This document shows positions 25,269-34,633 of a stretch of 64,000 nt of DNA, in pieces. Below the pieces are notes generated by a model that saw nothing but the letters and a program-made list of their open reading frames with translations, did no database searches and was not told where the DNA came from. The position numbers were made by a program, and so were the translations under genes. The stretch's first letter is position 1, and each line of letters opens with the position of its first letter. The stretch is from JAJFIE01 sp964344255 (GTDB lineage: Bacteria; Pseudomonadota; Alphaproteobacteria; Rhodospirillales; Casp-alpha2), in assembly GCA_964344255.1 (NCBI GenBank), contig CAYFMQ010000014.1, positions 1 through 64,000 on the forward strand, given 5' to 3'.

Positions 25269-26435
25269 ATGCCTGACGGACGCGAAGCCACCGAAGTCAA
25301 GGTTCTGGCCGATATTACAGAGATATCGGCAGAACAATGGGATGCCTGCGCCGGTGATGACAATCCGACGGTTTCCCATGCCTTCCTTTCAGCGATGGAA
25401 GATAGCGGTTCCGTTTCCGCCGAAGCAGGCTGGCATCCCCAGCATTTGACGGTTTACGGCCCAGACGGCACGCTTGCCGCCGCCTCGCCGCTTTATCTGA
25501 AGAACCACTCCTATGGTGAATATGTTTTCGACTGGGGGTGGGCTGACGCCTATGAGCGCGCCGGTGGGCGCTATTATCCGAAATTCCAGTCATCGGTTCC
25601 CTTTACCCCGGTGACGGGCCCGCGCTTGCTGGTGCGGCCCGATGCAGACCCGGTCATGGCGGATGTCTTGCGTGCCGGGATGATGCAGTTGTGCGAGCGC
25701 ACCGGTGTTTCTTCCGTGCATGTCACGTTCATTGACGAAGAAGACTGGCGCCGGTTTGGCGAGCAGGGCTGGCTGCTTCGGACCGGTGAGCAGTTCCACT
25801 GGGAAAACAGAGATTACGAGAACTTTGACGATTTTCTTTCGGCCCTGTCGTCCAGGAAACGCAAAAACATCAAGAAGGAACGTCGCAAGGTCGCCGAACA
25901 CGGCCTGGATATCCGGGTCCTGAGCGGAAGCGATCTGACGGAAGATGTGTGGGATGCATTCTTCCGTTTTTACCTGGATACCTCGTCTCGCAAGTGGGGT
26001 CAGGCTTATCTGGAGCGCAGTTTCTTTTCGCTGATGTCGGAACGCATGTCGGACAGGGTTGCTCTCGTCATGGCCTACGATAACGGCCTGCCTGTCGCCG
26101 GCGCCCTCAATCTGGTGGGGACGGACACCATATACGGCCGCAACTGGGGCTGCCTGGCGGACTACAGGTTCCTGCATTTCGAACTGTGTTACTACCAGGC
26201 CATCGACTACGCCATACAGCATGGCCTTAAATGTGTAGAAGCTGGGGCGCAGGGATCCCACAAGCTGCAGCGGGGCTATCTGCCGGTTAAAACCTACAGC
26301 GCACACTGGATTCGCGATCCCGGGCTAAGGGATGCCATCGATCATTACCTGAAAAGCGAACGCCGCCATGTCGATGACGAAATCGATGTGCTGTCTCGCC
26401 ACTCGCCATTCCGTAAAAACCAGGGACCAGCGTAA
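25269..26435 (+). CDS. GNAT-like N-acyltransferase (DUF482/COG3146)
   Basis: A 388-residue protein with two GNAT-like folds as in FemX/peptidoglycan-recognition acyltransferases. Typical of the DUF482 group are the SHAFLSAMEDSGS start, YVFDWGWADAY, a basic KRKNIKKERRK stretch, GRNWGC and the terminal GAQGSHKLQRGYLPVKTYSAHW motif. Family members are predicted to use acyl-CoA or aminoacyl-tRNA, but the acceptor is not known. It is cytosolic. A short palindrome separates it from the next gene. Confidence 0.82.
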   Translation: MPDGREATEVKVLADITEISAEQWDACAGDDNPTVSHAFLSAMEDSGSVSAEAGWHPQHLTVYGPDGTLAAASPLYLKNHSYGEYVFDWGWADAYERAGGRYYPKFQSSVPFTPVTGPRLLVRPDADPVMADVLRAGMMQLCERTGVSSVHVTFIDEEDWRRFGEQGWLLRTGEQFHWENRDYENFDDFLSALSSRKRKNIKKERRKVAEHGLDIRVLSGSDLTEDVWDAFFRFYLDTSSRKWGQAYLERSFFSLMSERMSDRVALVMAYDNGLPVAGALNLVGTDTIYGRNWGCLADYRFLHFELCYYQAIDYAIQHGLKCVEAGAQGSHKLQRGYLPVKTYSAHWIRDPGLRDAIDHYLKSERRHVDDEIDVLSRHSPFRKNQGPA

Positions 26436-26457
26436 AGGCCGATTCACCATTCATTAA

Positions 26458-26479
26458 CCCTGATTTGCAAAGATCAGGG
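26458..26479 (+). promoter_or_regulatory. Perfect inverted repeat directly before a start codon
   Basis: CCCTGAT (26458-26464) and ATCAGGG (26473-26479) form a perfect 7-bp dyad with an 8-nt centre, ending one base before the ATG of the Cys-rich exported protein. In RNA the right arm would bury the purine-rich AGGG near the start, so it could be an operator or a translational control hairpin; no T-run follows, so a terminator is unlikely. Confidence 0.5.
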
Positions 26480-26480
26480 T

Positions 26481-27053
26481 ATGTACAAGGATAACTTCCG
26501 TTGGCCCGGTATGCTTGGGGTCGTTTCCGTTCTGGCGTTGGCGCTGATTGCGCTGATCTTCATGCGCCTGCCGGCGGATGCCGCATCGAAATGCTCACGC
26601 ATTCAGCGGGTCTCAGGGTTTGAAACCCTTATCAATTCCTGCAACGCCTGCATGAATATTCAGGTGGTTCGTGACCGGTCCGGTTATGCCTCTTCGACCC
26701 TGCGCACCTTCCAGATGGTGAAGAAAGGCGAGATGTCCCTGCCCTTCAAGGGCTCGGGAAAAACCCGTATTCTCAGCGAGGAAGCCTGTGGCGGCGCGAC
26801 GGCGCAGGAAAGACAATCCGATAAGGAAGTCGCCGAACACACCCAAAAATGCATTCTGCCCGTACGCACGGCCCAGGGAATCGCCATGGCGAATACTTGC
26901 GGTGAATGCCGATCCTTCGTGGTGGAGCGTATGTACAATAGCGGCGAGCGGATCAACAAGCATTACGCCCTGATGGGTCAGCAGAGCCTGCCGCTTGATC
27001 CCGAAGGCGCGATCCGGGCGGAAATCATCCACGAAGCCAACTGTAAACTCTGA
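26481..27053 (+). CDS. Exported Cys-rich protein with duplicated halves
   Basis: 190 residues with a membrane or signal segment (about 11-31, cleavage near ADA-A at 34). The mature part has two homologous halves: residues about 38-103 and 123-189 share the pattern hydrophobic-V...G...L/A-N-(S/T)-C-x-x-C ...(V)-x-R ...(S)-L-P...E-x-(A)-C, each with a CxxC-like pair and a closing Cys. This suggests two disulfide-stabilised copies of one domain. No named family recognised. It would act in the periplasm or at the membrane surface. The ATG has a hairpin next to it, so the real start may be nearby. Confidence 0.7.
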   Translation: MYKDNFRWPGMLGVVSVLALALIALIFMRLPADAASKCSRIQRVSGFETLINSCNACMNIQVVRDRSGYASSTLRTFQMVKKGEMSLPFKGSGKTRILSEEACGGATAQERQSDKEVAEHTQKCILPVRTAQGIAMANTCGECRSFVVERMYNSGERINKHYALMGQQSLPLDPEGAIRAEIIHEANCKL

Positions 27054-27060
27054 TTATTAA

Positions 27061-27900
27061 TCAGTTGAGCCAGAAAGGCTTTAAACCGGAACTATTCGCC
27101 TCATCGTTTACACCTTCAAGCAATCGTGCGATGGCTTGTGAGATTTCATCACAGGCATCCTGGTGGGCTTTTTCATTCTGCCAGTTCAGGTCCGATGCAT
27201 CCCGCCATCCGTCCCAAGGTGAAACTTCCTGACCGCGCAAGGACAGATAATCCCGGGCCAAATTGACATGCATGAACCAGAGGCCTGTATCTTTACCATG
27301 GCCGAACGTGTCGGGAGATACCTTCTCTGTTTCTACGAGTTCCCATGCCTCCCCTGCCGAGAGAAAACAAGCTGACGGTACGTCGGAAATATCAAATGTA
27401 ATACCCAGATGTTCCCGGTGGACTTCATCCATTTGCGCATCAACCCGCGTCCAACGGTCATCCTGATCGTTCCAGTATTCACAAAGCCAATGGTCTTCAT
27501 AACGGTCCGATGTGAAATACGAGGCAAACCCGCACCGAACCCTCGCAGGGACGGACTTTTCGCGGACGATGCCGCACAACATTACGGCATAATCCCGGCA
27601 GGTGCCGATTTCACGTTCATGAATGGGACGAGGATGATCCAAAGGTGAGGCATTTTTCCTGAGAAGAGACTCTAGACGCAATTCCAACGGCAAGGTTTCA
27701 CGTGATATGGAAGCGGCATCCTCAGCGTCAATGCCGTAAAGGTCCAGATAATCGCTATGCACGAACAGGCCTTGAACGGAAGCAGCCAGAGACGCTACGT
27801 TGTTCGGCAGTGCCGTCAATGCAGTAGAATATCGGCCGGGTAACGTTATGGGTGAGTGCTGCCGGAAACCATCTAAAAGATGGAAGTTGTAGGAAGTCAT
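27061..27900 (-). CDS. Transglutaminase-like domain protein
   Basis: A 279-residue transglutaminase-core protein. The catalytic triad is clear: Cys101 in GTCRDYAVML, His137 in YEDHWLCEY and Asp154 in WTRVDAQ. Such bacterial proteins are usually cysteine proteases or peptide hydrolases rather than true cross-linking enzymes. No signal peptide or membrane segment. It is 8 nt downstream of clpA on the same strand, so it may be co-transcribed with the clpS-clpA protease adaptor genes, suggesting a proteolysis-related role; this is inference from context only. Confidence 0.82.
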   Translation of the reverse strand: MTSYNFHLLDGFRQHSPITLPGRYSTALTALPNNVASLAASVQGLFVHSDYLDLYGIDAEDAASISRETLPLELRLESLLRKNASPLDHPRPIHEREIGTCRDYAVMLCGIVREKSVPARVRCGFASYFTSDRYEDHWLCEYWNDQDDRWTRVDAQMDEVHREHLGITFDISDVPSACFLSAGEAWELVETEKVSPDTFGHGKDTGLWFMHVNLARDYLSLRGQEVSPWDGWRDASDLNWQNEKAHQDACDEISQAIARLLEGVNDEANSSGLKPFWLN

Positions 27901-27908
27901 GGAGCCCC

Positions 27909-30218
27909 CTACTCCACCAGCACCGGGACTTTGCCTTTCTTGCGCTTGATGGGCAGGTTGTCATCGTCTTCGGGATAACCAAAAGCGATCTTGTCGTCTT
28001 CCACCTTGACCACGACGACACCGCCACCGGCGAGTTTGCCGAACAGCAGTTCTTCGGCCAGCGGTTTCTTGATGTGCTCCTGGATAACCCGGGCCAGCGG
28101 TCTTGCGCCGTAGAGCTTGTCATAGCCCTTGTTCGCCAGCCATTCGCGGGCGCCGTCGGTCAATTCGATCATCACGTTCCGGTCTTCAAGCTGCGTTTCC
28201 AGTTCCATGACGAACTTGTCGACGACGCGTGAGACGATTTCCGGCGACAGGGCGGCAAAGGGAATGATAGCGTCGAGACGGTTGCGGAACTCCGGCGTGA
28301 ACAGTTTTTCGACCGCTTCCAGGTCCTCGCCGACACGTACTTCGCGCTCGAAGCCCATGGGCGGTTTCGCCATGTCGGCTGCGCCGGCGTTGGTGGTCAT
28401 GATCAGCACCACGTTGCGGAAATCGACGCTCTTGCCGTTATGGTCGGTCAGCTTGCCGTGATCCATGACCTGTAGCAGGATATTGAACAGGTCCGGGTGC
28501 GCTTTCTCGATCTCGTCCAGCAGCATGACCACATGGGGGTTCTGGTCCACGGCATCGGTCAGCAGGCCGCCCTGGTCGAAGCCGACGTAACCCGGCGGTG
28601 CGCCGATCAGGCGCGATACCGAATGGCGTTCCATGTATTCGGACATGTCGAAGCGCACAAGCTCGACGCCCATGATGTGGGCCAGTTGCTTGGCGACTTC
28701 CGTCTTGCCGACGCCGGTGGGGCCGGAGAACAGGTAGCAACCGATGGGCTTTTCAGGCTCGCGCAACCCGGCGCGGGCCAGCTTGATGGCGCTGGAAAGC
28801 GCCGAGATGGCGTTGTCCTGGCCGAACACGACGGTCTTCAGGTCGCGCTCAAGTGTCTTGAGTGCCTTCTTGTCGTCCGTGGAAACGGACTTGGGTGGGA
28901 TGCGGGCGATCTTGGCGACCACGTTTTCCACGTCCTTGACCGAGACGGTTTTCTTGCGCTTGTTCGCCGGCAGCAGCATGCGCGATGCGCCGACTTCGTC
29001 GATGACGTCGATGGCCTTGTCGGGTAGCTTGCGGTCTGAAATGTAACGCGCCGAAAGATCGACCGCGGCCTTCAAGGCATCAGCCGTATAGCGCACGTTA
29101 TGATGCTCTTCGAAGTAAGGTTTCAGGCCTTTTAGGATTTTCACCGCATCCTCGATGGAAGGCTCATAAACATCGATCTTCTGGAAGCGGCGCACCAGGG
29201 CGCGGTCCTTTTCGAAATAGCTACGGTATTCCTTGTAGGTGGTCGAGCCCATGCAACGCAGCGTTCCCTTCTGCAGCGCGGGCTTCAGGATGTTGGAGGC
29301 GTCCATGGAGCCACCCGATGTGGCGCCGGCGCCGATCACGGTATGAATCTCGTCGATAAACAGGATAGCGCCATCGGTGTTTTCCAGTTCATTCATGACG
29401 TTCTTCAGGCGTTCCTCGAAATCACCGCGATAACGCGTTCCCGCCAGAAGGGCTCCCATGTCGAGGGCGAAAATGGTTGAGTCCACCAGGACATCGGGCA
29501 CATCGCCTTCGACGATGCGCTTCGCCAGGCCTTCCGCGATGGCGGTCTTGCCGACGCCGGGGTCGCCCACGTAGAGGGGGTTGTTCTTGTTTCGACGACA
29601 CAGGATCTGGATCGTGCGGTCGACCTCGTCGCCGCGGCCGATCAGAGGGTCAATTTGGCCTGCCGCCGCCTTCTTGTTCAAGTTGACGCAATAGGCGTCG
29701 AGCGCTTCCTGGCCCTTGTGGACGACGTCCTCACCATCAGTCCCTTCATCGGCGCCGTGGACGGTGCGCTGTTCGCTGTGGCCGGGTATCTTGGCGATCC
29801 CGTGGGAGATGTAGTTGACCGCATCCAGACGGGACATGTCCTGAACCTGCAGGAAATAAACGGCATGGCTTTCGCGTTCCGAGAACATGGCGACAAGAAC
29901 ATTGGCGCCGGTCACTTCTTCACGGCCCGAGGATTGAACATGGATCACGGCGCGCTGAACGACGCGCTGGAAACCGGCGGTGGGCTTCGGCTCGGACGCT
30001 TCGTCGGACTGGATATCGTAAAGCTCGTTATCGACGAACGCGAGGAGTTCTTCCCTCAGGCCATCCACATCGACGCCGCAGGCATTGAACACGGACACGG
30101 CATCGGGGTCTTCCGCCAACGACAACAGCAGGTGTTCCAGGGTCGCATATTCGTGACGGCGTTCCGTGGCGAGAGCCAGGGCGCGGTGCAGTGTCTGTTC
30201 CAGGTTTCGCGATAGCAT
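27909..30218 (-). CDS. clpA: ATP-dependent Clp protease ATP-binding subunit ClpA
   Basis: A 769-residue two-ring AAA+ unfoldase. The N-domain with double Clp_N repeats (1-150) binds ClpS. The D1 ATPase has GDPGVGKTAIAEG, and the D2 ATPase has GPTGVGKTEVAKQ, with Walker B LLDEIEKAHPD and the D2-small domain. The P-loop for ClpP docking is not certain by eye. It feeds N-end-rule and other substrates to ClpP, whose gene is not here. It lies 19 nt downstream of clpS, the classical pair. Confidence 0.97.
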   Translation of the reverse strand: MLSRNLEQTLHRALALATERRHEYATLEHLLLSLAEDPDAVSVFNACGVDVDGLREELLAFVDNELYDIQSDEASEPKPTAGFQRVVQRAVIHVQSSGREEVTGANVLVAMFSERESHAVYFLQVQDMSRLDAVNYISHGIAKIPGHSEQRTVHGADEGTDGEDVVHKGQEALDAYCVNLNKKAAAGQIDPLIGRGDEVDRTIQILCRRNKNNPLYVGDPGVGKTAIAEGLAKRIVEGDVPDVLVDSTIFALDMGALLAGTRYRGDFEERLKNVMNELENTDGAILFIDEIHTVIGAGATSGGSMDASNILKPALQKGTLRCMGSTTYKEYRSYFEKDRALVRRFQKIDVYEPSIEDAVKILKGLKPYFEEHHNVRYTADALKAAVDLSARYISDRKLPDKAIDVIDEVGASRMLLPANKRKKTVSVKDVENVVAKIARIPPKSVSTDDKKALKTLERDLKTVVFGQDNAISALSSAIKLARAGLREPEKPIGCYLFSGPTGVGKTEVAKQLAHIMGVELVRFDMSEYMERHSVSRLIGAPPGYVGFDQGGLLTDAVDQNPHVVMLLDEIEKAHPDLFNILLQVMDHGKLTDHNGKSVDFRNVVLIMTTNAGAADMAKPPMGFEREVRVGEDLEAVEKLFTPEFRNRLDAIIPFAALSPEIVSRVVDKFVMELETQLEDRNVMIELTDGAREWLANKGYDKLYGARPLARVIQEHIKKPLAEELLFGKLAGGGVVVVKVEDDKIAFGYPEDDDNLPIKRKKGKVPVLVE

Positions 30219-30236
30219 TTCTTGTCGATCTCCAGA

Positions 30237-30632
30237 CTAATCGTCGCCGTCTTTTTCAATGGTGCATTGTAAAGGATGTTGCTGCTGACGCGCCAGATCC
30301 ATGACCTGGGTTACCTTGGTTTCGGCAACCTCATAGGTGAAAACCCCGCAAACGCCGACGCCGCGTTGATGGACATGCAGCATGATCTTGGTGGCTTCCT
30401 GCTGCGATTTGCCGAAGAAACGCTCAAGGACATGAACGACGAATTCCATGGGTGTGTAGTCGTCGTTCAGCATCAGGACCTTGTACATGGAGGGCTTCTT
30501 GGTCTTGGGCCGCGTTTTCAGCGCCAGACCCGTATCCGGTCCGTCATCGTCTATTGTTGACGGTGTTTTCGGTCCCTTATCTGGCCCTGCCATGGGTGTT
30601 TTCATCCCAGGTATGGTCACGGTCTCAGTCAT
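30237..30632 (-). CDS. clpS: ClpS adaptor of ClpA (N-end rule)
   Basis: 131 residues, longer than E. coli ClpS because of a Pro/Lys-rich N-terminal extension. The core has the N-degron-binding fold: LMLNDDYTPMEFVVHVL, FGKSQQEATKIML HVHQRGVGVCGVFTYEVAE (two parts), in which Asn-Asp-Asp and the Met of TPM line the pocket. It presents N-end-rule substrates to ClpA. It is the first gene of clpS-clpA and probably of the transglutaminase-like gene. Confidence 0.97.
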   Translation of the reverse strand: MTETVTIPGMKTPMAGPDKGPKTPSTIDDDGPDTGLALKTRPKTKKPSMYKVLMLNDDYTPMEFVVHVLERFFGKSQQEATKIMLHVHQRGVGVCGVFTYEVAETKVTQVMDLARQQQHPLQCTIEKDGDD

Positions 30633-30892
30633 CTCGCGTCAATCTTATCAAGGCGTTCAAGCCTGTAGTCTCCTGATTCTGTTCAATAGTATGCCACAAC
30701 GGGAGTTTTAAGAGAAACAACGAGTGTCACACAATGTTACATCGGCTCCCTAATATATGGTGATGAATTAGCCGGTGAAAGACCCCGGATGCAGATTTAT
30801 ATGCGTTGATAGTGAGCAAAGACACTGGTCAACAGGGCAATTGGTTTTAGAATATGGCTTGATTCGATGTTTGTTATGAAGGAACGCCGTCC

Positions 30893-31504
30893 ATGTTTCG
30901 TTTTGTAAAATTTATGTTCTTAATGTTGAGCGTTACGATTTTCGCCTCGCCGGCACTGGCGATCGACCTGAATCCCTTGACGATTATCAAGGATGCCGTT
31001 GAAGCCGCTGTCGAGGATCGAAGCGCCGAGGACATCGCCAAGGATACGGAAATCAAGGCCAGTATCGTCGTCGACGTGATCGACGCCATGGGCACCGACG
31101 TCATCTCCATCAACGCTGATGTATACGAGCAGGACGTCATGCTGACGGGAGTCGTTGAGACGGGCGAACAACGTAGCCAGGCGGAAAACCTCACCCGCAA
31201 CATCGAAGGCGTTAAGAAACTCTATAACGAGATCATGGTGAAAAGCGACCTGGAACAGGAAAAAGGCGCGGTTGAAAACTTCGTCGACGACACGGTCGTT
31301 GAGACGAAAATCAACGCCCTGCTACTGGACGCCAAGGGCGTCAACGTGACGAATTTCAGATACCGTTCCGTCGGTGGTCATGTCTTCCTGTTCGGACGCG
31401 CCCTCTCAGCTAAGGAAAAGAGCAAGGCGACGGACGTTGTCCGCGACATCGAAAACGTCCTGTCCGTGAAGAACCTCGCCAAGGTTAAGCCGCTGGAAGA
31501 GTAA
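30893..31504 (+). CDS. Periplasmic protein with two BON domains
   Basis: 203 residues with a signal peptide (FMFLMLSVTIFASPALA, cleavage about residue 23). The remainder has two BON-like repeats of about 60-70 residues, each with the DTEIKASIVVDV or DTVVETKINALLL start and the VMLTGVV or VFLFGRA strand after it. BON proteins such as OsmY are periplasmic, bind membranes or phospholipids and are often stress-induced. It stands alone and converges with the enoyl-CoA hydratase gene. Confidence 0.8.
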   Translation: MFRFVKFMFLMLSVTIFASPALAIDLNPLTIIKDAVEAAVEDRSAEDIAKDTEIKASIVVDVIDAMGTDVISINADVYEQDVMLTGVVETGEQRSQAENLTRNIEGVKKLYNEIMVKSDLEQEKGAVENFVDDTVVETKINALLLDAKGVNVTNFRYRSVGGHVFLFGRALSAKEKSKATDVVRDIENVLSVKNLAKVKPLEE

Positions 31505-31525
31505 ACTACCCTACTCCATTAATCC

Positions 31526-32335
31526 TTATTCGAACTGGCTTTCCCGCCAGCGGATCGCTGCTGACAGCCCTTCCTTTTCCCTGATCTTGCCGAAGGTGAC
31601 CTGGGCTTCCGTTTCCGTTGCGTCCAGCATGGCGCCTTGCTCGATGCCATAGGCCACAGCTTGACGGAAACCGGCTATTTCAGCCCCCTTGTTGATGGAT
31701 GCCTTGGTCGTGCGCAAGCCTTCGAGAGAGATGGCGGCGGCGCGGCGGGCGTAACGGAAGGTTTCCTCTTCCAGGGCATCATCGGCGAAGACCCGGTTCA
31801 CCATGCCGATTTTTTCCGCCTCATGCGCGTCGATGATGTCGCCGGTATAAAGAAGCTCACGGGATTTTTTCAGACCCACGGTCCACGGCATGACGACGAC
31901 GGGTGGTGAGGTCGAGAACCTGATTTCCGGCTCGCCGAACTGGGCATTTTCACTAGCAAACGTGATGCAGCTCATCATGGCGAGCTCGCAACTGCCCGCG
32001 AGGCAATAACCGCGTACCATGGCGATTACCGGTTTGGTGCAGTCCCAGGGACCGTATTCAAATTCGGCGCAGTCCAGCAGCATATTGCGCATGTTCAGCA
32101 CACCATCGCCGTATTTTTCGTACCAACCGAATTTCAGGTCATAGCCTGCACCGAAATGATCGCCGACACCGGATAGAACGACGACGGAGACGTTTTCATC
32201 ATCATCATCAGCCTGTTTCAGGTAACCGGACAATTCAGCCATCAGATCGGGGTGTATGGAATTCATGGCCTTTGGCCGGTTGATCTGGATGTGGGCGATA
32301 CGGTCCTGCACGCTATAAAGAATTTCGTCGCTCAT
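31526..32335 (-). CDS. Enoyl-CoA hydratase/isomerase family protein
   Basis: A 269-residue crotonase. The oxyanion-hole region is HFGAGYDL and GYCLAGSCELAMMS, with Glu in CELAM and in FGEPEIRF at catalytic positions. Reaction type: hydration or isomerisation of a CoA thioester; substrate unknown. It is 39 nt downstream of the acyl-CoA ligase gene, so activation and hydration of the same acid are plausible. Ends convergent with the BON gene. Confidence 0.88.
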   Translation of the reverse strand: MSDEILYSVQDRIAHIQINRPKAMNSIHPDLMAELSGYLKQADDDDENVSVVVLSGVGDHFGAGYDLKFGWYEKYGDGVLNMRNMLLDCAEFEYGPWDCTKPVIAMVRGYCLAGSCELAMMSCITFASENAQFGEPEIRFSTSPPVVVMPWTVGLKKSRELLYTGDIIDAHEAEKIGMVNRVFADDALEEETFRYARRAAAISLEGLRTTKASINKGAEIAGFRQAVAYGIEQGAMLDATETEAQVTFGKIREKEGLSAAIRWRESQFE

Positions 32336-32374
32336 GTTGATCCTCCCTTTTCATTCGGTTCGTTGTTGTTCAGT

Positions 32375-34477
32375 TTAATCCTGCCCGGCCGCGACAACCA
32401 GGGCGTCAACAGCCATGACGCCAGTCGGCCCGGCTATGACGGGATTGATGTCCAGTTCCTTCAGGTCGTTGCCCAGCAGGGCGACGAGATGGGTGAAATT
32501 CGAAAACGCCCGGGCGAGGGCATCCATGTCTGCAGGTTCTGCGCCGCGCACGCCGTTGAGAACTGGCCGGATGGCGAGTCTGTCAATAAGACGCTTGGCT
32601 TTGTCGGGATCGACGGGTGGCACGGCGAACACGGCGTCCCGGAATTGTTCGATATAGACGCCGCCTGCCGCGATCATGGCGAGCGGCCCGAACAGTTCAT
32701 CATGGACCAGGCCGAAAGCCAGTTCCGTCCCCTTTTCCGCCATTGCGGAAATCACAACGTCGGGCCCGAGATTATCGTTCATTGACTTATAGGCCCCAGC
32801 CACGGCATCGGCGTCGGCAAGATTGAGAACCACGCCCCCCACATCCGATTTGTGCAAGATACCATCGTTTGCGGTCTTCATGACGACGGGATAGCCGATG
32901 CCGTTGGCCGTAGCGATGACACTCGCTTCATCCGACGCCGGTTCCGTCCTGATAACGGGAATGGCGAAATCGCCGATAAGCTCAAAGATCTCCAGGGCCT
33001 TCAAGGATGCACTCTTCTGAAGATGGCTGCGCCATTTTCCGGTAGCTTCGGCAAACCCCGCCGGTGGTGCCGGTTTATCCTTTCTGGTCGCATGATAATC
33101 CCTGTAATCCAGCAGGTTGCGTACGGCGATCATGGCCGGACGCATTCCTTCCAGAATGGGGATGCCTGACGGGGCCAGCTTACCGACCAACCGGTCGTTG
33201 CTGCCTGTCGTATAGCAGGTGGCAAAGACCTGCGGCTTGTCGTTTTCAGCGGCGATGGCGATCGCGCCATTGCTGTATGCTTCAAACTGGACAAGATCAT
33301 CATGCATGTCGGCGATCCAGACGCCAACGGCGGTGTCGGGATCGTCCATCAGGGCGTGCATGCTCTGGTGAAATATCCGTTCATAGTCTTGACCGGTGTT
33401 CCAGGCATCCAAAGGGTTTTCCGCCTCGACGCCGTATTCGATGGCGGATTCAATCCGGGCCTTCGTGTCGGTGTTGATTTCCGCCAGCTCTATCCCGTTT
33501 TCCGCTGCAAGGTCGGCCAGAAGCTCCCGCTCGCCACCTGAATCGGCGATGGCCGCCAGACCGCCCTTCCCGGCCCGTTTGCCACAATCAAGAAGTTGCA
33601 TGGTGGCCATGAATTCGTTGGCGTCATGGGTGCGCAGGACGCCGTATTCCCGGAACACGGCATCGAAGCCGGAATCGTCTCCGGCGATGGCGCCCGAGTG
33701 GCTCATGGCGAATTGCTTGGCTTTTTCCGTGCGAGCGACCTTGAGCGCCACGACGGCGATATCCTTCTCCGCCGCCATTTTGAGAGCGTGGATAAAGGCT
33801 TCCGGCTTGCGGACGGTTTCGATGAACAGGCCGATGGTGCGCGTGCTCTCCATGTTGAGGGCATAATCCATGTAGTCCGTGAGATCCGTAATGACCTCCT
33901 GTCCCGTCGAGACGGTGAAATTGTAGTCGAGCCGTCCGCCGTTATGGACCAGGGTCGCATACATGGATCCGGACTGGGATAGCAGACAAGCGGTGCCGAC
34001 ATTGCGCGAGCCGATCTCCTGGAGCTGGAGAGAAAGGCCCGCTTCCCGGTTCATGAAACCTGCACAGTTGAAACCGCAAAGCGCCATGCCGTTGTCAGCG
34101 GCCATACTTAGGATTCTTTCACGTAAGGAAGGGGTCCGATCCCTGTCGTCTTCGACCAGGCAACTGCCGTAGACAACGGCGGCGCGCACCCCGGCGGCGA
34201 CAGCGTCTTCAAACACCGTCTCGATCCGATTGTTGCCTAGGACCAGGGCCGCCAGGTCAACCGGTTCGGGAATATCCTTCAGCGAGGGGTAGCATTTCCG
34301 GCCATCGATTTCGTCCCGGCTGGGATTAACAAGGTAAACCTCGCCGGCGTAACTGCCGCCAAGGCAGCATTGGAGGACATTGTAGCCGCTGGACCCCGGT
34401 TCTCCCTTGGCGCCGACGACGGCGACCGATTTCGGGTTCACCAGCGGGTTCAGGCGGTGTGGCTTGTCAGATGGCAT
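32375..34477 (-). CDS. NDP-forming acyl-CoA synthetase family protein
   Basis: A 700-residue fused alpha-beta ligase. The N-terminal CoA-binding Rossmann domain (about 1-130, with VAVVGAKGEPGSSG), two ligase-CoA/flavodoxin-like domains (to about 450), and a C-terminal ATP-grasp domain (about 480-700, with GYPVVMKTAN and DINPVIAG) match acetate-CoA ligase (ADP-forming) or Pat-type acyltransferase proteins. The phospho-His is in the region of AMSHSGAIAGDDSGF. It would activate an organic acid to CoA thioester. It forms a pair with the enoyl-CoA hydratase gene. Confidence 0.88.
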   Translation of the reverse strand: MPSDKPHRLNPLVNPKSVAVVGAKGEPGSSGYNVLQCCLGGSYAGEVYLVNPSRDEIDGRKCYPSLKDIPEPVDLAALVLGNNRIETVFEDAVAAGVRAAVVYGSCLVEDDRDRTPSLRERILSMAADNGMALCGFNCAGFMNREAGLSLQLQEIGSRNVGTACLLSQSGSMYATLVHNGGRLDYNFTVSTGQEVITDLTDYMDYALNMESTRTIGLFIETVRKPEAFIHALKMAAEKDIAVVALKVARTEKAKQFAMSHSGAIAGDDSGFDAVFREYGVLRTHDANEFMATMQLLDCGKRAGKGGLAAIADSGGERELLADLAAENGIELAEINTDTKARIESAIEYGVEAENPLDAWNTGQDYERIFHQSMHALMDDPDTAVGVWIADMHDDLVQFEAYSNGAIAIAAENDKPQVFATCYTTGSNDRLVGKLAPSGIPILEGMRPAMIAVRNLLDYRDYHATRKDKPAPPAGFAEATGKWRSHLQKSASLKALEIFELIGDFAIPVIRTEPASDEASVIATANGIGYPVVMKTANDGILHKSDVGGVVLNLADADAVAGAYKSMNDNLGPDVVISAMAEKGTELAFGLVHDELFGPLAMIAAGGVYIEQFRDAVFAVPPVDPDKAKRLIDRLAIRPVLNGVRGAEPADMDALARAFSNFTHLVALLGNDLKELDINPVIAGPTGVMAVDALVVAAGQD

Positions 34478-34633
34478 GGGCTATTCCGTCCGCAACACTC
34501 ACAGTATTCCGCAAAGTATCAGGTTAGCCGGTTTTCATGTCGAGAGTGGCAAATGGGATAGGATCCTTGACCTTCCCGTAAGCGGAACCCTTATAGGAAT
34601 GTCGAAACTCTCCAGTTATGAAAGGGATATTCC

